Shown here piece after piece: positions 30,106-43,452 of a stretch of DNA of 64,000 nt; the first letter of the stretch is position 1, and each line of letters begins with the position of its first letter. The notes below the pieces were generated by a model. The model was not told the DNA's origin and did not search any database. It worked only from the letters and a program-made list of their open reading frames with translations. The translations under genes and the position numbers were made by a program. The stretch is from Anolis sagrei (taxonomy: Eukaryota; Chordata; Lepidosauria; Squamata; Anolidae): contig NC_090034.1 of assembly GCF_037176765.1 (NCBI RefSeq), positions 89,870,000 to 89,933,999 of the forward strand, read 5' to 3'.

Positions 30106-31237
30106 AATATAGTTTAGGCATACAAAGAAAAGGGACAAAACTACCAAGGAATTGAAACTCAGCATATGGAAGAATTCTAGATGAGAATGACTGACATTAT
30201 CTCAGTTTCTGCAACGGTAAGAATCTGAGAAGTGAAGAAAAAATTCATTTAGGAGGAAGAATTCTGATTGGGGCAAAAACCCTTCATTTCCCCCCATAAC
30301 TGTGCTCTTGTTAGACTTCCAGATTCCCAAAGGACACACAAAGAGCCAGATAACCAACTGTAGTGTAAGTGGGATAAGAACGTGCAACACAGTCTTATGA
30401 AGGATTATGTTTTTCTAAGTTTGGCTGAATATGATTTATGACAGTTGCCCTATTGCGTGCAAAAGGAGGGGCCTTCATGTATATGATGTATTTGCTAATT
30501 TAAGATATGTTTTGAATAAAAATGGTTTTAGAAAAGGATCTCCCACGTCCAACGCTCTTTCTCTCACACCTGCACCTGGTGTATGTATCTTCATCTAGAA
30601 GTCCCTTCTCCCATGGGAGGGAAAGGAAAAATCTCTGGAAAAGAAAAGAAGAAAAACAACCTCCTGCTAAACTGTATTAAACCTGGAACCCAGTAACAGA
30701 TGCTAATAGAAATCCGGCCTCTTCTCTCCTACGCAAAACTAAAAAGGGTTTCTGATGTCAGAATGGGGCACCTGTGATGGCCAGGAGCTTACATGCCACC
30801 TTATTGCACTTATTACAGTTTTTATGGGCAGCCACCGTAAATTAAGTGGGAATCACGACTTCTGGGGGGTTTTTTTCTGGTCATCACTTGTGTCAATCGC
30901 ACACCCCCTTCCCCATCACAAAACTACAGAACAATTGTGAAGTTGGGCAGGTCTGTAATCATGGGAAGAAATTGTGATTTTAACCAAAAGAGTGCTAAGA
31001 ACCCATTATTTTGGCTCAAAACAACATGTGATTGGGTCCATGATTGTATCTGTTCTGTTTAGGAGCTTGCCATGGTGAGAAAAGGCATTCCGGTGGGTGG
31101 TCCTTAGCAGCGAACTGTCATCTCTCTTTTCTGAAGTGCATAACAACTCCTTCCCTTCACAAATTTAGTTTGACACCCATGCATATGTATTTTGTATTTA
31201 AAACAACTAAGATGCACTGGAGTGGGGAAACACATTT
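30106..31237. other. No gene seen
   Basis: About 1.1 kb without recognisable exon or repeat. Confidence 0.5.
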
Positions 31238-31245
31238 GTATAGAT

Positions 31246-32285
31246 CAGCATTTCTCAACCTGGGGGCTGGGACACTTGGAGGAGTTACAAGGGGTTGCCA
31301 AAGACCATCAGAAAACACATTATTTTTTGTTGGCCATAGGTATTCTGTGTGGGAAGTTTGGGCTAATTCTATTGTTGGTGGTGTGCAGAATGCTCTTTAA
31401 TTGTAGGTGAACTATAAATCCCAACAACTCCCAAATGTCAAAGTCTATTTTCGCCATACTCCATTAGTGTTCACATTTGGGCATATTCAGTATTCATGCC
31501 AAATTTGGTCCAGATCCATCATTGTTTGAGTCCACAGTGCTCTCTGGATGTAGGTGAACTACAACTCCAAAACTCAAGGTCAATGCCCACCAAAGCCTTC
31601 CAGTATTTTCTGTTGATCATGAGAGTTCTGTGTGCCAAGTTTCATTCAATTCTATCATTGGTGGTGTTCAGAATGCTTTTTGATTGTAGGTAAAGGTTGT
31701 CCCCTGACATTAAGTCCAGTCATGTCTGACTCTGGGGTGTGGTGCTCATCTCCATTTCTAAGCCAAAGAGCTGGTGTTGCCCATAGACACCTCCAAGGTC
31801 ATGTGGCCAGCATAACTGCATGGAGTGCCGTTACCTTCCCGCCGGAGCAGTACCTATTGATCTACTCACATTTGCATATTTTTGAACTGCTAGGTTGGCA
31901 GAATCTAGGGCTGACAGCGGAAGCTCACGCCACTCCCGGGAATTGAACCTGCAACCTTTCGGTCAACAGGCTCAGCAGCTCAGCGCTTTAACACTCTTTG
32001 ATTGTAGGTGAACTCTAAATCCCAGCAACGACAACTCCCAAATGACAAAATCAATCCCCCTCCAATCCCACCAGTATTCAAATTTGGGTGTATCAGGTAT
32101 TTGTGCCAAATTTGGCCCAGTGAATGAAAATACATCCTGCATATCAGATATTTACAGTCCGATTCATAACAGTAGCAAAATTACCGTTATGAAGTAGCAA
32201 TGAAAATAATGTTATGGTTGGGCGTCACCATAACATGAGGAGCTGTATTAAGGGGTCACGACATTAGGAAGGTTGAGAAACACTG
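31246..32285 (+). mobile_element. SPIN-like hAT element with perfect TSD
   Basis: It starts CAGCATTTCTCAACCTGGGG and ends TTAGGAAGGTTGAGAAACACTG-type sequence. GTATAGAT flanks it at 31238-31245 and 32286-32293 without mismatch. The last 140 bp (CATAACAGTAGCAAAATTAC, TATGAAGTAGCAATGAAAAT, GGTTGGGCGTCACCATAACA) match SPIN termini as I remember them. The interior carries the shared module and a Sauria SINE (31688-31990). No transposase. Confidence 0.8.
31688..31990 (-). mobile_element. Sauria SINE nested in the SPIN-like element
   Basis: An inverted copy from GGTAAAGGTTGTCCCCTGAC to CAGCGCTTTAACAC. TTTGATTGTAGG occurs on both sides as target duplication. Confidence 0.85.
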
Positions 32286-32438
32286 GTATAGATGTAATCT
32301 AGAACATGTAGGAAAAATGTAAACAAAATGTTCTGCGTGTGTGTGCATTCAAGGGGCTTTACCAGCTGCCCACTTACCAAGAAAGGAATCCATCAAGGGG
32401 ATAATGCTGGCCAGAAAACCCAACTCTTGTCAACAGAG

Positions 32439-32468
32439 GGCCCTTCCACACAGCCCTATATCCCAGAA

Positions 32469-32509
<41 letters not shown>

Positions 32510-32732
32510 ATTTACTGTATTTGTATACCACCCTTCTCAGCCCTCAGGCGACTCAAGACAGAAAATCTCACATTATCTGAGTTTGGATTCAAAGCTAGCC
32601 AAACTTTGAGTTTGGATTCAATGTTTGGATAACTTTGAACTGGGTTATCTGCTTTTAACCCAGTTCAAAGCAGATATTGTGGGATTTTCTGCCTTGATAT
32701 TCTGGAATATAGGGCTATGTGGAAGGGCCCAA
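32439..32732. mobile_element. MITE (GGGCCCTTCCACACAGCCC) with nested L2 tail
   Basis: The ends GGGCCCTTCCACACAGCCCT and GGGCTATGTGGAAGGGCCC are inverted. A (TATC)n and L2-type tail (32467-32572, reversed) has been inserted. Near 32640 TAACCCAGTTCAAAGCAGAT pairs with the adjacent copy. Confidence 0.7.
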
Positions 32733-33564
32733 AGATTCAATCCCTTGAGGGAATTTGGGTATGAGAGGCTGCCAGATTCCAACAACATACAGATAAAATC
32801 TGGTTGGCAAAGCAGCAGGAGGTACTGAGCACCAGATCCTCAGCCTGCTCCTTGGTGGGAACTTCGGCTTCACCACTGATAATTCATAGTTGTATTAGTT
32901 AATAAACAAAGGTAGATTTTAACTGGAATTGTGAGGTTGTCAGTTAACCACATTGTTTTCTTTTTGTGTTATAATGGCACGTTTTCTCTGCCTTGCTTAC
33001 TGCCAAGGAATCTGGCACTGCGGTTTTGCTGGCATTGTGAAGCCTGATCAGTCTCAGATCTGACCAAAGGAATGTTAATGTTCTTTTAATGTCTGCAGAT
33101 GATGCCATGAATGGGCAATTCAATTGACTTTTGAGGGGTGGTGTTTAAGACAAATATTTACCCAGTAGCGTGCAAGAGAAATCCTTTGGCAGGCTGGACA
33201 CCAGACACACACATACAGGTTCAGAGCTTGCTTCCCAGCAGAATCCTCAAGTGCCATTGAAACATTGCAGTTCTGCAATTAGCAGGAAGTGGAATTAAAA
33301 CACATTCCCCGCAGCACTTAATATGGTGTTACATTAACCAGCAATGACCTTCCCAGGGGACAAAGTCTTTCTACGAAATCTCTTCTGTTCAGCGAAAGAC
33401 CATTCTAATACTGAGTTTATGTTCAATCTATTTTGTTAGCTGCCCAGTGTGGCTTCGGGTGGTATAAACAGTGCTGAATTATCCTTTAATTGCTCTGAAT
33501 TGAGTTAGCTCCATCACTGGGAGGGGGAATTTAAATCTCCCTTCTTCCTGCTGCTACTTCTAAT
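32733..33564. other. No gene seen
   Basis: Unassigned intergenic DNA. Confidence 0.5.
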
Positions 33565-34459
33565 AATAATAACAACAGATAATTTAAGAGCATTGGGAGG
33601 GATAGCCAATAATCCAGAAGACAGGAGCAGCATTCAAAACGATCTTAACAGATTAGAGAGATGGCCCAAAACTAACAAAATGAAGTTCAACAGTGACAAA
33701 TGCAAGATACTCCACTTAGGCAGAAAAAATGAAATGCAAAGATACAGAATGGGGAACGTGTGGCTCGAGAGTACGTGTGAAAAGATCTTGGAGTCCTCGT
33801 GGACAAGTTAAACATGAGCCAACAATGTGAGGCAGCGGCAAAAAAAGCCAATGGGATTTTGGCCTGCATCAGTAGGAGTCTAGTGTCTAGATCCAGGGAA
33901 GTCATGCTCCCCCCACCCTCTATTCTGCCTTAGTTAAACCACACCTGGAATATTGTGTCCAATTCTGGGCACCACACTTGAAGAGAGATATTGACAAGCT
34001 GGAATGTGTCTAGAGGAGGGCAACTAAAACGATCAAGGATCTGCAGAACAAGCCCTATGAGGAGTGGCTTAAAGAGCTGGGCAAGTTTAGCCTGAAGGAG
34101 AAAAGGCTGAGAGGAGACATGATAGTCTTGTATAAATATGTGAGAGGAAGTCATAGGGAGGAGGGAGCGAACTTGTTTTCTGCTGCCCCGGAGAGCAGGA
34201 CGCAGAGCAATGGCTTCAAACTACAAGAAAGGAGATTCCATTTGAACATTAGGAAGAACTTCCTGACTGTAAGAGCTGTTCAGCAGTGGAACTCTCTGCC
34301 TGGGAGTGTGGTAGAGGCTCCTTCTTTGGAAGCTTTTAAACAGAGGCTGGATGGCCATCTGTTGGGGGGTACTTTGAATGCGATTGTCCTGCTTCTTGGC
34401 AGGGGGTTGGACTGGATGGCCCATGAGGTCTCTTCCAAATCTATGATTCTATGATTCAT
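33565..34459 (+). mobile_element. CR1 LINE 3' part, ~900 bp
   Basis: The best CR1 copy here. Segments read KTNKMKFNSDKCKILHLGRK, DKLECV-type sequence, RGSHREEGANLFSAAPESR, NGFKLQERRFHLNIRKNF and AVQQWNSLPGSVVEAPSLEA, then the 3' end TCTATGATTCTATGATTC. Two or three frameshifts. Confidence 0.92.
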
Positions 34460-35081
34460 TGCAAGGACATTTTTTTAGCTTGCAGCATTTCACACTGTTC
34501 AATTGATTAGTATACAATTGAGTATTTCTAGCAACTAGTGTCTTAGAAGGAAGCCTGAGCCTTTAGCTAGAAACAGGATCAATCTTCTTGTCCCTCCAGT
34601 AGCTTTTAAAGTATCTGATGATAACATGTTGTGATGGGCTTTTTCTTTCTAACCAATCACTTTCCAGCTTCTCTTTTCTAACTCATGAGTGCAATTTGAT
34701 GAGTTGCCACATGATGGTATCAGAAAACAGTGTAAACTCTCAGCAGATTAACATACCTGACAGCAGACAGCATTCTACTGGGTCATACTGTGTATAAGAT
34801 CCCTTGCACAGGAAGAGTTTCTATTTTGGCCATTTTCTATTTAGTGAAGGTATTTTGGTTCGTAGCTGTGAAAGGCTTACACAAGTGGAATCGTTTGATA
34901 TAGGCATAGCCTCCATTATTGCAGTCATCCTTACATGTTTTGACTTTTGCAAATTTGATTATTCAATTTGATTATAATTGATATGTGTTTTCTGTAGGAA
35001 TTTCCAGGGCCTCGTCTACACTGACACTATAATGCAGCTTCAATCTAATATGCAACAACTATCAGTGCAAGGATGATGTGA
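34460..35081. other. No gene seen
   Basis: Unassigned intergenic DNA. Confidence 0.5.
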
Positions 35082-35118
35082 GCTGCTGAACTTGCTGACC
35101 GAAAGGTCAGTGGTTGAA
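35082..35118 (+). mobile_element. Sauria SINE head scrap
   Basis: GAGCTGCTGAACTTGCTGAC and GAAAGGTCAGTGGTT only. Confidence 0.5.
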
Positions 35119-35139
35119 CAGTATTTCCTATGCAGACTC

Positions 35140-35840
35140 ACTCTGGCCGGATCCAAACAGGCCTTTATCCCAGGAGAATCCTCGTTTGAAAAATGCGGAT
35201 TTTTCTGGGGGCCTGTCCACACCGACACCAGAAAGTGCGCACTTTCTGGGGTGGATGTCCTGACATTCTCTTGGGACTAGCCAGAGAGAACGTCTGGAGG
35301 CCCTACCCCCTTCCCCCAAGCCCCCAGGCCCCTTAGAAAAGTAATAAAAATTTACATGGCCTCCATTACAAGTCTTGGCTGGCTCTCCCAGTGCATAGAA
35401 ATGACGTTCCAGGAGAGTGGGATGTGTGTGTGTGTTTTCTTCCCTCCTCCCCCCACCCCACTCTCCTGGTACATCATTTCTATGCACTAGGAGAGCCGTC
35501 CAAGGCTTGCAATGGAGGCCACGTAATTTTTTATTACTTTTCTAAGAAGTCTGGGGGCTTGGGGGAAGGAAGTGGGTATTCCCACAGTTTACCGGGCTTA
35601 TTTAGTTCGGTAAATTGTGGGAATACTGTCTGGACTGTATTTCCAGACCCGGAAATAGTGGATTTTTCCCGCGCCTTTCAAGAAGGCGGGGAATAAATCC
35701 ACTATCAAATTAATTCTCTACAAACCAGGGTTTTCCTGGTTTGTAGCAAATTAATTTGGGACTGTACAAAATGTCGTCTGGACAGCCTCTCCTTTATTGC
35801 AGTAGATACCAAAGGTCCTGTCTGGATGGGTCCTAAGAAA
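35140..35840. mobile_element. Large foldback DNA element, ~700 bp
   Basis: An inner palindrome of about 110-bp arms lies at 35308-35572 (CAAGCCCCCAGGCCCCTTAG...CCAGGAGAGTGGG against CCCACTCTCCTGG...CTGGGGGCTTGGGGG). Outside are further paired motifs, for example AATTTACCGAAC-type repeats and AATAAATCCACTAT. The outer ends (GGATCCAAACAGGCC; GTCTGGATGGGTCC) are inverted. Confidence 0.65.
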
Positions 35841-35879
35841 AGATGCCTGGGTATCACAAAGGATCTATTATAACTACTA

Positions 35880-36075
35880 CTATTGGTTATCATTTGTGGC
35901 CGAGTATAATTGTCTTCCACAGGTAGAGTCTGAGACATGGTCTGGATCCACATGGCTTATCACATTGAGGATATAAGTTTCTAGGTGGAAGGAAGTCACT
36001 TCAAGGGTTTGCTTGATGTGCCTTCCTCTCTGCACATTTTCCCCTTTCACCCTCTGATCAAATTGAGGCTGTATA
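35880..36075 (-). mobile_element. RTE-like LINE 3' fragment
   Basis: TTCTAGGTGGAAGGAAGTCA, GCTTGATGTGCCTTCCTCTC and TTTCACCCTCTGATCA align with 1519-1595, in the same orientation. Confidence 0.5.
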
Positions 36076-37290
36076 AATGAACAAAAACTCATCTGTGGGT
36101 GCGAAATGGGGAGGGTCACTCCTTCAAGAGGAAAGGGCTGGGGTTCTTTGCCGCTTTTCCTTGCTGCCGAAGCCTACATCCCATCATTTCCTACTCCTCT
36201 GTCTGATCTACTGTCCTTGTGTTGCCTTTCTTATATGCACGTTGCATTTCTAACAGAACTAAAACTGCAAGCCAAAAAGATGAAATTAAATCAGGACCTG
36301 ATTAAGATGTACTGGGAACCGAAGCTCTATCAAATTGAAGAGGCACCACAGACAGCATCACACTAACGCACACACAACTTAAAATTTAATAATGGTGAAA
36401 GTTATGATTTGTTTTATACTGCAAGGGTGGTCATCATCTGAGGCTTAAAATGGTAGCTTGCTTTGCTTTTGCGTATATCTAGCCCCAACTTTAACCATTG
36501 ATCGCAAACAAATGACACCACCGACTCTGTCCAAAAGAGTGAAATTCAATCATCTTTATTTATGAACGAACCCTAGTCTATTGTGTTGGCAGCTGGTCCC
36601 TAGGAGACCAGCCCCGGAGGTCTGAGGAGAGGGGATGGCACAGTATTCTCCAAAGAGATGAGGTGGTGCTGGATCCAGAAAGGAAATCTGAGAGGAAGGG
36701 GAAAGCTTGAAATGAGACTGAGCCAAACCTAGGGCCAAAATCTTAAGCAACTTCTGACATGATGCTATCAAGGGCAGAAGAATCATGAACATCAGGGGCG
36801 TGGAGTGAAAGGAGCAACCTCTGGATCCAAGCACCTACTCCCTTCCAATCAGATGCATTTTGCAGTGTCTTCCTTTCACCAGTGGTCTTGAACAAATCTT
36901 CCATTGGATTGACAGCCTTGAGGAAAAACTTCCTGGGACAGTTTCTCAGGAATATCTCAGTTCATATCTATGTCAGTGCTAAATATTTCATCCATCAAAG
37001 GCATTCCTACATGGCGACAGGGAGTCTCCATCTCAGTGTCCCCTTCTGGTGCTCAGACCATAGGAACAACTAGGTGACAACCATCTTGAACACCTTTCTC
37101 AGCTTGTCTACCACTGGTTGCAGCCACACTAGGAGGACATGGCATGTAGGGGAGAACAAAGGGGCAGATTAGGGGCCTCCTCTCCTCAGACCCATAGAAA
37201 GTGCTGGTAGCGAAGTAACCAAAAACAACTCGAAGCGCAAGAAACGTACAAAAAATCAGAAAGCGCAAGTGCAGGTGCCTGTAAATTAAA
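36076..37290. other. No gene confirmed; reverse poly(A)-like signal
   Basis: On the - strand AATAAA lies at about 36553-36558, after a 92-residue open frame (36834 to 36556) with no recognised domain. It may be chance or an untranslated exon. Confidence 0.3.
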
Positions 37291-37700
37291 GAGGTCTCAG
37301 GCTGGCATGTGGGGACCCCAAGGGTGGGGTGGGGGAAAGACCCCCAAGCTTTTGCAGCGCGTCAGAAAGCCACCATGCCACTTCCCCATCATGCATTGTG
37401 GCAGGAACGACTCTTGCTCCCCGGAGAAAGGTGCAAAGGAGAGCAAGGGGCCTGCCAGAACAAACCACCTTCCCCTTTTGGAAGACAGGTGTCTGTCTCT
37501 GGGTGGCTGGGTCGAATATAGAGCTCTGTTATTAAAAATAGCATGCTTTGTTAAGGAAAAAAAGGCCGTGCAGTGGGGGGAGGGACTGTTTGGCTCCAGT
37601 TCAGCTCTTCTCAGGGGCTGCCGAGGCCTCTGCTGAGTCACACGCTCCCTCTCCTCCGCTCCTTCTCAAAGCCTCATCCCTGGAACAAGAGACAAGAAGG
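37291..37700. promoter_or_regulatory. GC-rich block with MEF2- and MARE-like motifs
   Basis: A repeat-free, GC-rich 400 bp. GTTATTAAAAATAGC at about 37527 resembles a MEF2 site, and TGCTGAGTCAC at about 37630 matches a MARE/AP-1-type core. It lies 3.9 kb past the SCN1B stop codon. Open frames exist in several phases, so coding is unlikely. The regulatory role is inference. Confidence 0.3.
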
Positions 37701-37996
37701 CAGCATTAGAACCCCATCGCCACAGCATCACAATCTCCCGGAATCAAGCCAACCAGTTGTCTCCAGTCTAACCAGGGTTCTGCAGTGCCAGGGCTGTCAT
37801 CACTTAATATCACCGCCCCATAAAGCCCATGCTTAACCCCGGAAGGGTGAACTATCCGCCTCAAGAGCTACTGTGCTTCCACCTACTTGCACTCACTGCA
37901 AGGAGATTCTCTTCTGAGAGAACACTAAAAGAAGAAGAAAAAGAAATTGAATAACTTTTCTATTTGCCTCACCTTCACATTTCATGTGCCCCAGGT

Positions 37997-38756
37997 ATTT
38001 TTTTTTCTCATGTCAGCAGCGACTTGAGAAACTGCAAGTCACTTCTGGTGTGGGAGAATTGGCCATCTGCAAGGATGTTGCCCAGGGGATGCCCAGATGT
38101 GTTACTATCCTGTGGGAGGCTTCTCTCAAGTCCCCACATGAGAAGCTGGAGCTGACAGATGGGAGCTCACCCTGCTCTCTGGAGAGAGAAACCGGTACCT
38201 GAGCCAAGCCTTGCTCTTGGCCACTGCAGTGATGCAGTATCGATGGACTGTGTTGAAGTAGTAGAAGTCCAGACACAATTTGACTCAGAAGTGATCATAC
38301 AGGGGATGACCTGTGTGATCATTTCTGAGTCAATCACACAACCCACACTCAGAGGACACCCAGATGTGCTACCATCCTGTGGGAGGCTTCTCTCATGTCC
38401 CCGCTTGAGAAGCTGGAGCTGACAGATGGGAGCTCACCCCTCCCTCTGGAGAGGGAAACCAGGACCTCAGTCGGGCCTTGCTCTTGGCCACTGCAGTGAT
38501 GGACTGTGTAGAAGTAGTAGAAGTCCTGGTAGGGGATGCCCTGTGTGATCACTTCTGAATCAATCACACAACCCCCACTCAGGAGACACCCAGATCTGTT
38601 ACCATCCTGTGGGAGGCTTCTCTCATGTCCCCACATGAGAAGTTGGAGCTGACAGATGGAAGCTCACCCTGCTCCCCGGATTCGAACCACCAACCTTTCG
38701 GTCAGCAGTCCTGCCAGCACAAGGATTTAACTCACTGCTCCACTGGGACCCCAAGT
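37997..38756 (-). mobile_element. SINE-2 copy with an internally triplicated body
   Basis: The inverted tail (TTTTTTTTCTCATGTCAGCA, CTTGAGAAACTGCAAGTCAC) and head (GGATTCGAACCACCAACCTT...CACTGCTCCACTGGGACCCC) are normal. Between them the block CCATCCTGTGGGAGGCTTCT...GAGCTGACAGATGGGAGCTC occurs three times (starting about 38088, 38355 and 38585). The copies are separated by about 150 bp of non-SINE sequence (GGCCACTGCAGTGATG, CACTTCTGAATCAATCACAC) present twice. Confidence 0.85.
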
Positions 38757-39154
38757 AAATGAAGAGGCAGAAGTTATGGAGATGTTGGATTTAAAACTGC
38801 ATACTCCTGTACCTTTAATCATTGTGTATTAAAGGTCCGGAAGCTCTCTCTAACAACCTCAGTCATGGTGACCAAAGGAGGAGAGTCTTACACCATGTCT
38901 TCAGGTCCCCTAAAACCGAAAGCTGGCGGTGACCTTAGGGTGGCTTTAAATAATGGTTAAGGTTCAATGAGTGCCCAATCTTATGGCATTGTACAGGACA
39001 GAGTTACACGTACCATCTTCCTTCTGACACAGCTATTAAATGTATGTGCCTATGCTTCTGGGATGCAAATGACCCTACCTTTTGTCCATTGTGGAGATCA
39101 CAGAGTCATTCCTGCTATTAATCTAAATGGAGACCAGTAATAGAACAGAACAAT
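38757..39154. other. No gene seen
   Basis: Unassigned. Confidence 0.45.
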
Positions 39155-39710
39155 GAACTGGGTGGCTGTGAGTTTTCCGGGCTGTATAGCCATGTTCCAG
39201 AAGCAATCTCTCTTGATGTTTGGCCTGCATCTATGGCAGGCATCCTCAGAGGATGCCTGCCATAGATGCAGGTGTAACGTCATGAGAAAATGCTTCTGGA
39301 ACATGGCCACAGGTAAAGCTTTTCCCCTGACATTAAGTCCAGTAGTGTCCGATTCTGGGCGTTGGTGCTCATCTCCATTTCTAAGCTGAAGAGCCGGTGT
39401 TGTCCATAGACACTTCCTAGGTCATGTGGCTGGCATGACTGCATGGAGCACCATTACCTTCATGCCGGAGAAGTACCTATTGACCTATGCACATTTGCAA
39501 GTTTTCAAACTTCTAGGTTGGCAGAAGCTGGGGCTAAGAGCGGGAATTCGCCCTGCTCCCTGGATTTGAACTAACTATCTTTCGGTCAGCAAGTTCAGCA
39601 GCTCACCGGTTTAACCCACTGCGCCACTGGGGGCTCCATACAGCCTGGAAAACTCACAACAACCCAATGATTCCAGCCATGAAAGCCTTTGACAATAAAC
39701 AGAACAATGA
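39155..39710. mobile_element. Inverted Penelope-like pair with nested Sauria SINE
   Basis: GTGAGTTTTCCGGGCTGTAT...CATCTATGGCAGGCATCCTC (reverse copy) meets AGGATGCCTGCCATAGATGC (forward copy) at about 39252. The forward copy is split by a Sauria SINE and resumes CATACAGCCTGGAAAACTCA at 39638. Confidence 0.75.
39311..39637 (-). mobile_element. Sauria SINE, full length, nested
   Basis: An inverted copy from GGTAAAGCTTTTCCCCTGAC to CACTGCGCCACTGGGGGCTC. Confidence 0.9.
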
Positions 39711-40439
39711 ACGTTTTCCTTCAAAACGCTGCCAAAATCATTGCCAATGCTGCCATTTGTTGGGGAGCAAAGAAAGAACAGCATGTAAATGCAACCCAAA
39801 GAGCGGTTTCCCTCTTTTTCTGTATCAAAAAAGGTTAACACATTCAAATTATAAACAAGACAACCTTGGTTTCCAAGGATATTTTATCGTGCTTGTCTCT
39901 AAACCCTGAGATGGGCAACTTTTGGCCATCAGCCTAATTTCAAATTGTGTCTGGAAACTATCCGAGTTGCTGAACCCTTTTTACGGAGTGGGATTCAGCA
40001 TCTTAGAGGTGCTTTAAATCTTAGCGTTGAGGGGGGAAGCAATGTACAAACAAATATAAAATAAGGATGGTAGCAATAACAATAAAGTTCAAATGAAAAT
40101 CTAGAGTGGATTTATTGCTCTGCTGTCATAGAAGCCATTAGCTGTTGCAGTTCAGAGTGATCTAGCTACATGATCTCTCTCCCTGCCTATCCCCGGCCAC
40201 AGCTTTCCCAGTCACACTGGCTGATTCTCCTTCCTAACAAACATATTCCTGAAGTGGTGGAAGTGGTCTGACACATCTGGATTATACCAGGTTGGGAATG
40301 CTGATCTGTGTGATTGATTTCTCCTCCTGTTCTCTTCTTCAAAAATGACATCTTCCTTCAATCTCTATATATTCCCCAAGAACAACAAGATTGGAGTGCA
40401 TATCATTGAATTTGCTTCATCTTCCTCCCACTGGAGCAT
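39711..40439. other. No gene seen
   Basis: Unassigned intergenic DNA. Confidence 0.5.
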
Positions 40440-41325
40440 TGCAGCACATCCTAATACCTGGGAGTTACTCTGGATCATGCTCTGACTTACAAGAAGCACT
40501 GTTTGAATATCAAGCAAAAAGTGGGTGCTAGAAATAATATTGTACGAAAGCTGACTGCCACAACCTGGGGATCACAACCAGACACAGTGAAGACATCTTG
40601 CGCTTTGCTACTCTGCTGCTGAATATGCATGCCCAGTGTGGAACACATCTATCCACATTAAAACAGTGGATGTGGCTCTTAATGAGACATGCCGCACTAT
40701 CACAGGATGTCTATGCCCAACACCACTAGAGAAATTATTCTGTTTAGGCGGTATTGCACCACCTGACATCCACCAGGAAGTAGCAGCCCATAATGAAAAG
40801 ACCAAGGCAGTGACATCTCCGACCAATCTTTTATTCAGATATCAGCCAGCACGCCAATACCTTAAATCAAGAAATAGCTTCCTAAGATCTACAGAAATAC
40901 TTGCAGGAACACCTCAGCAAGCGAGAGTCCAAAAGTGGCATGCTAAAACCAGGAACCTCAATTCATGGCTGATACCAAATGAGAGACTCCCCCCTTGGCA
41001 CACAGAAGACTGGGTGACTTAGAAGGTGCTGAACAGACTGCACTCTGGCACGAAGAGATGCAGAGCCAACCTTAAGAAATAGGGCCACAAAGTAGAGTCT
41101 ATGTGAGTGTGGAGAAGAGCAAACCACAGACCACCTATTACAATGCAATCTGAGCCCTCCCACAGGCACAATGGAGGACCTTCTTATAGCAACACCAGAG
41201 GCACTCCAAGTAGCCAGCTACTGGTCAAAGGATGTTTAGTATAATGTCAAGTTTTTAATTTTGTTTGTGTTTTTAAATACATTACAATTGTACCCTCAAT
41301 TTGCTTCTGGCACAATAAATAAAAA
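40440..41325 (+). mobile_element. LINE 3' half, possibly Vingi/I-like
   Basis: The best copy of this family. The frame at 40636-41022 reads VWNTSIHIKTVDVALNETCR, GGIAPPDIHQEVAAHNEKTK, YLKSRNSFLRSTEILAG and KTRNLNSWLIPNERLPPWHT. It then breaks and continues as 3' sequence ending TTTGCTTCTGGCACAATAAA. This is the ORF2 C-terminal region; no catalytic RT motif lies in the fragment. Confidence 0.75.
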
Positions 41326-41524
41326 AAAATCTCCTTTCTGAATTCCTTGGTCTCTCCCAGATTTTCATCCCCACTCTTGTCCTCTTCCCACTTTCTAAAT
41401 TTTGACTGGAAAACTTATGAGGAAGAGGGATATCTTCTGCTTATGTTGCACTCTGCAAATAAGAACAGCAACAATAATACCTGTCAACCAGGAATCTCTG
41501 TGCCTGCCGACAGCCCTGCATGGA
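41326..41524 (-). other. SCN1B: SCN1B 3' UTR region (start)
   Basis: Sequence between the SCN1B stop codon and the LINE at 40440-41325. No clear poly(A) signal on the - strand was found here, so the 3' UTR either runs into the LINE or uses a variant signal. Confidence 0.4.

Positions 41525-43452
<1,928 letters not shown>

Noticed and set aside
40636-41022. A 128-residue open frame as a host gene near SCN1B
   Set aside because: The same protein segments occur in two other dispersed copies in the window, so it is LINE ORF2.
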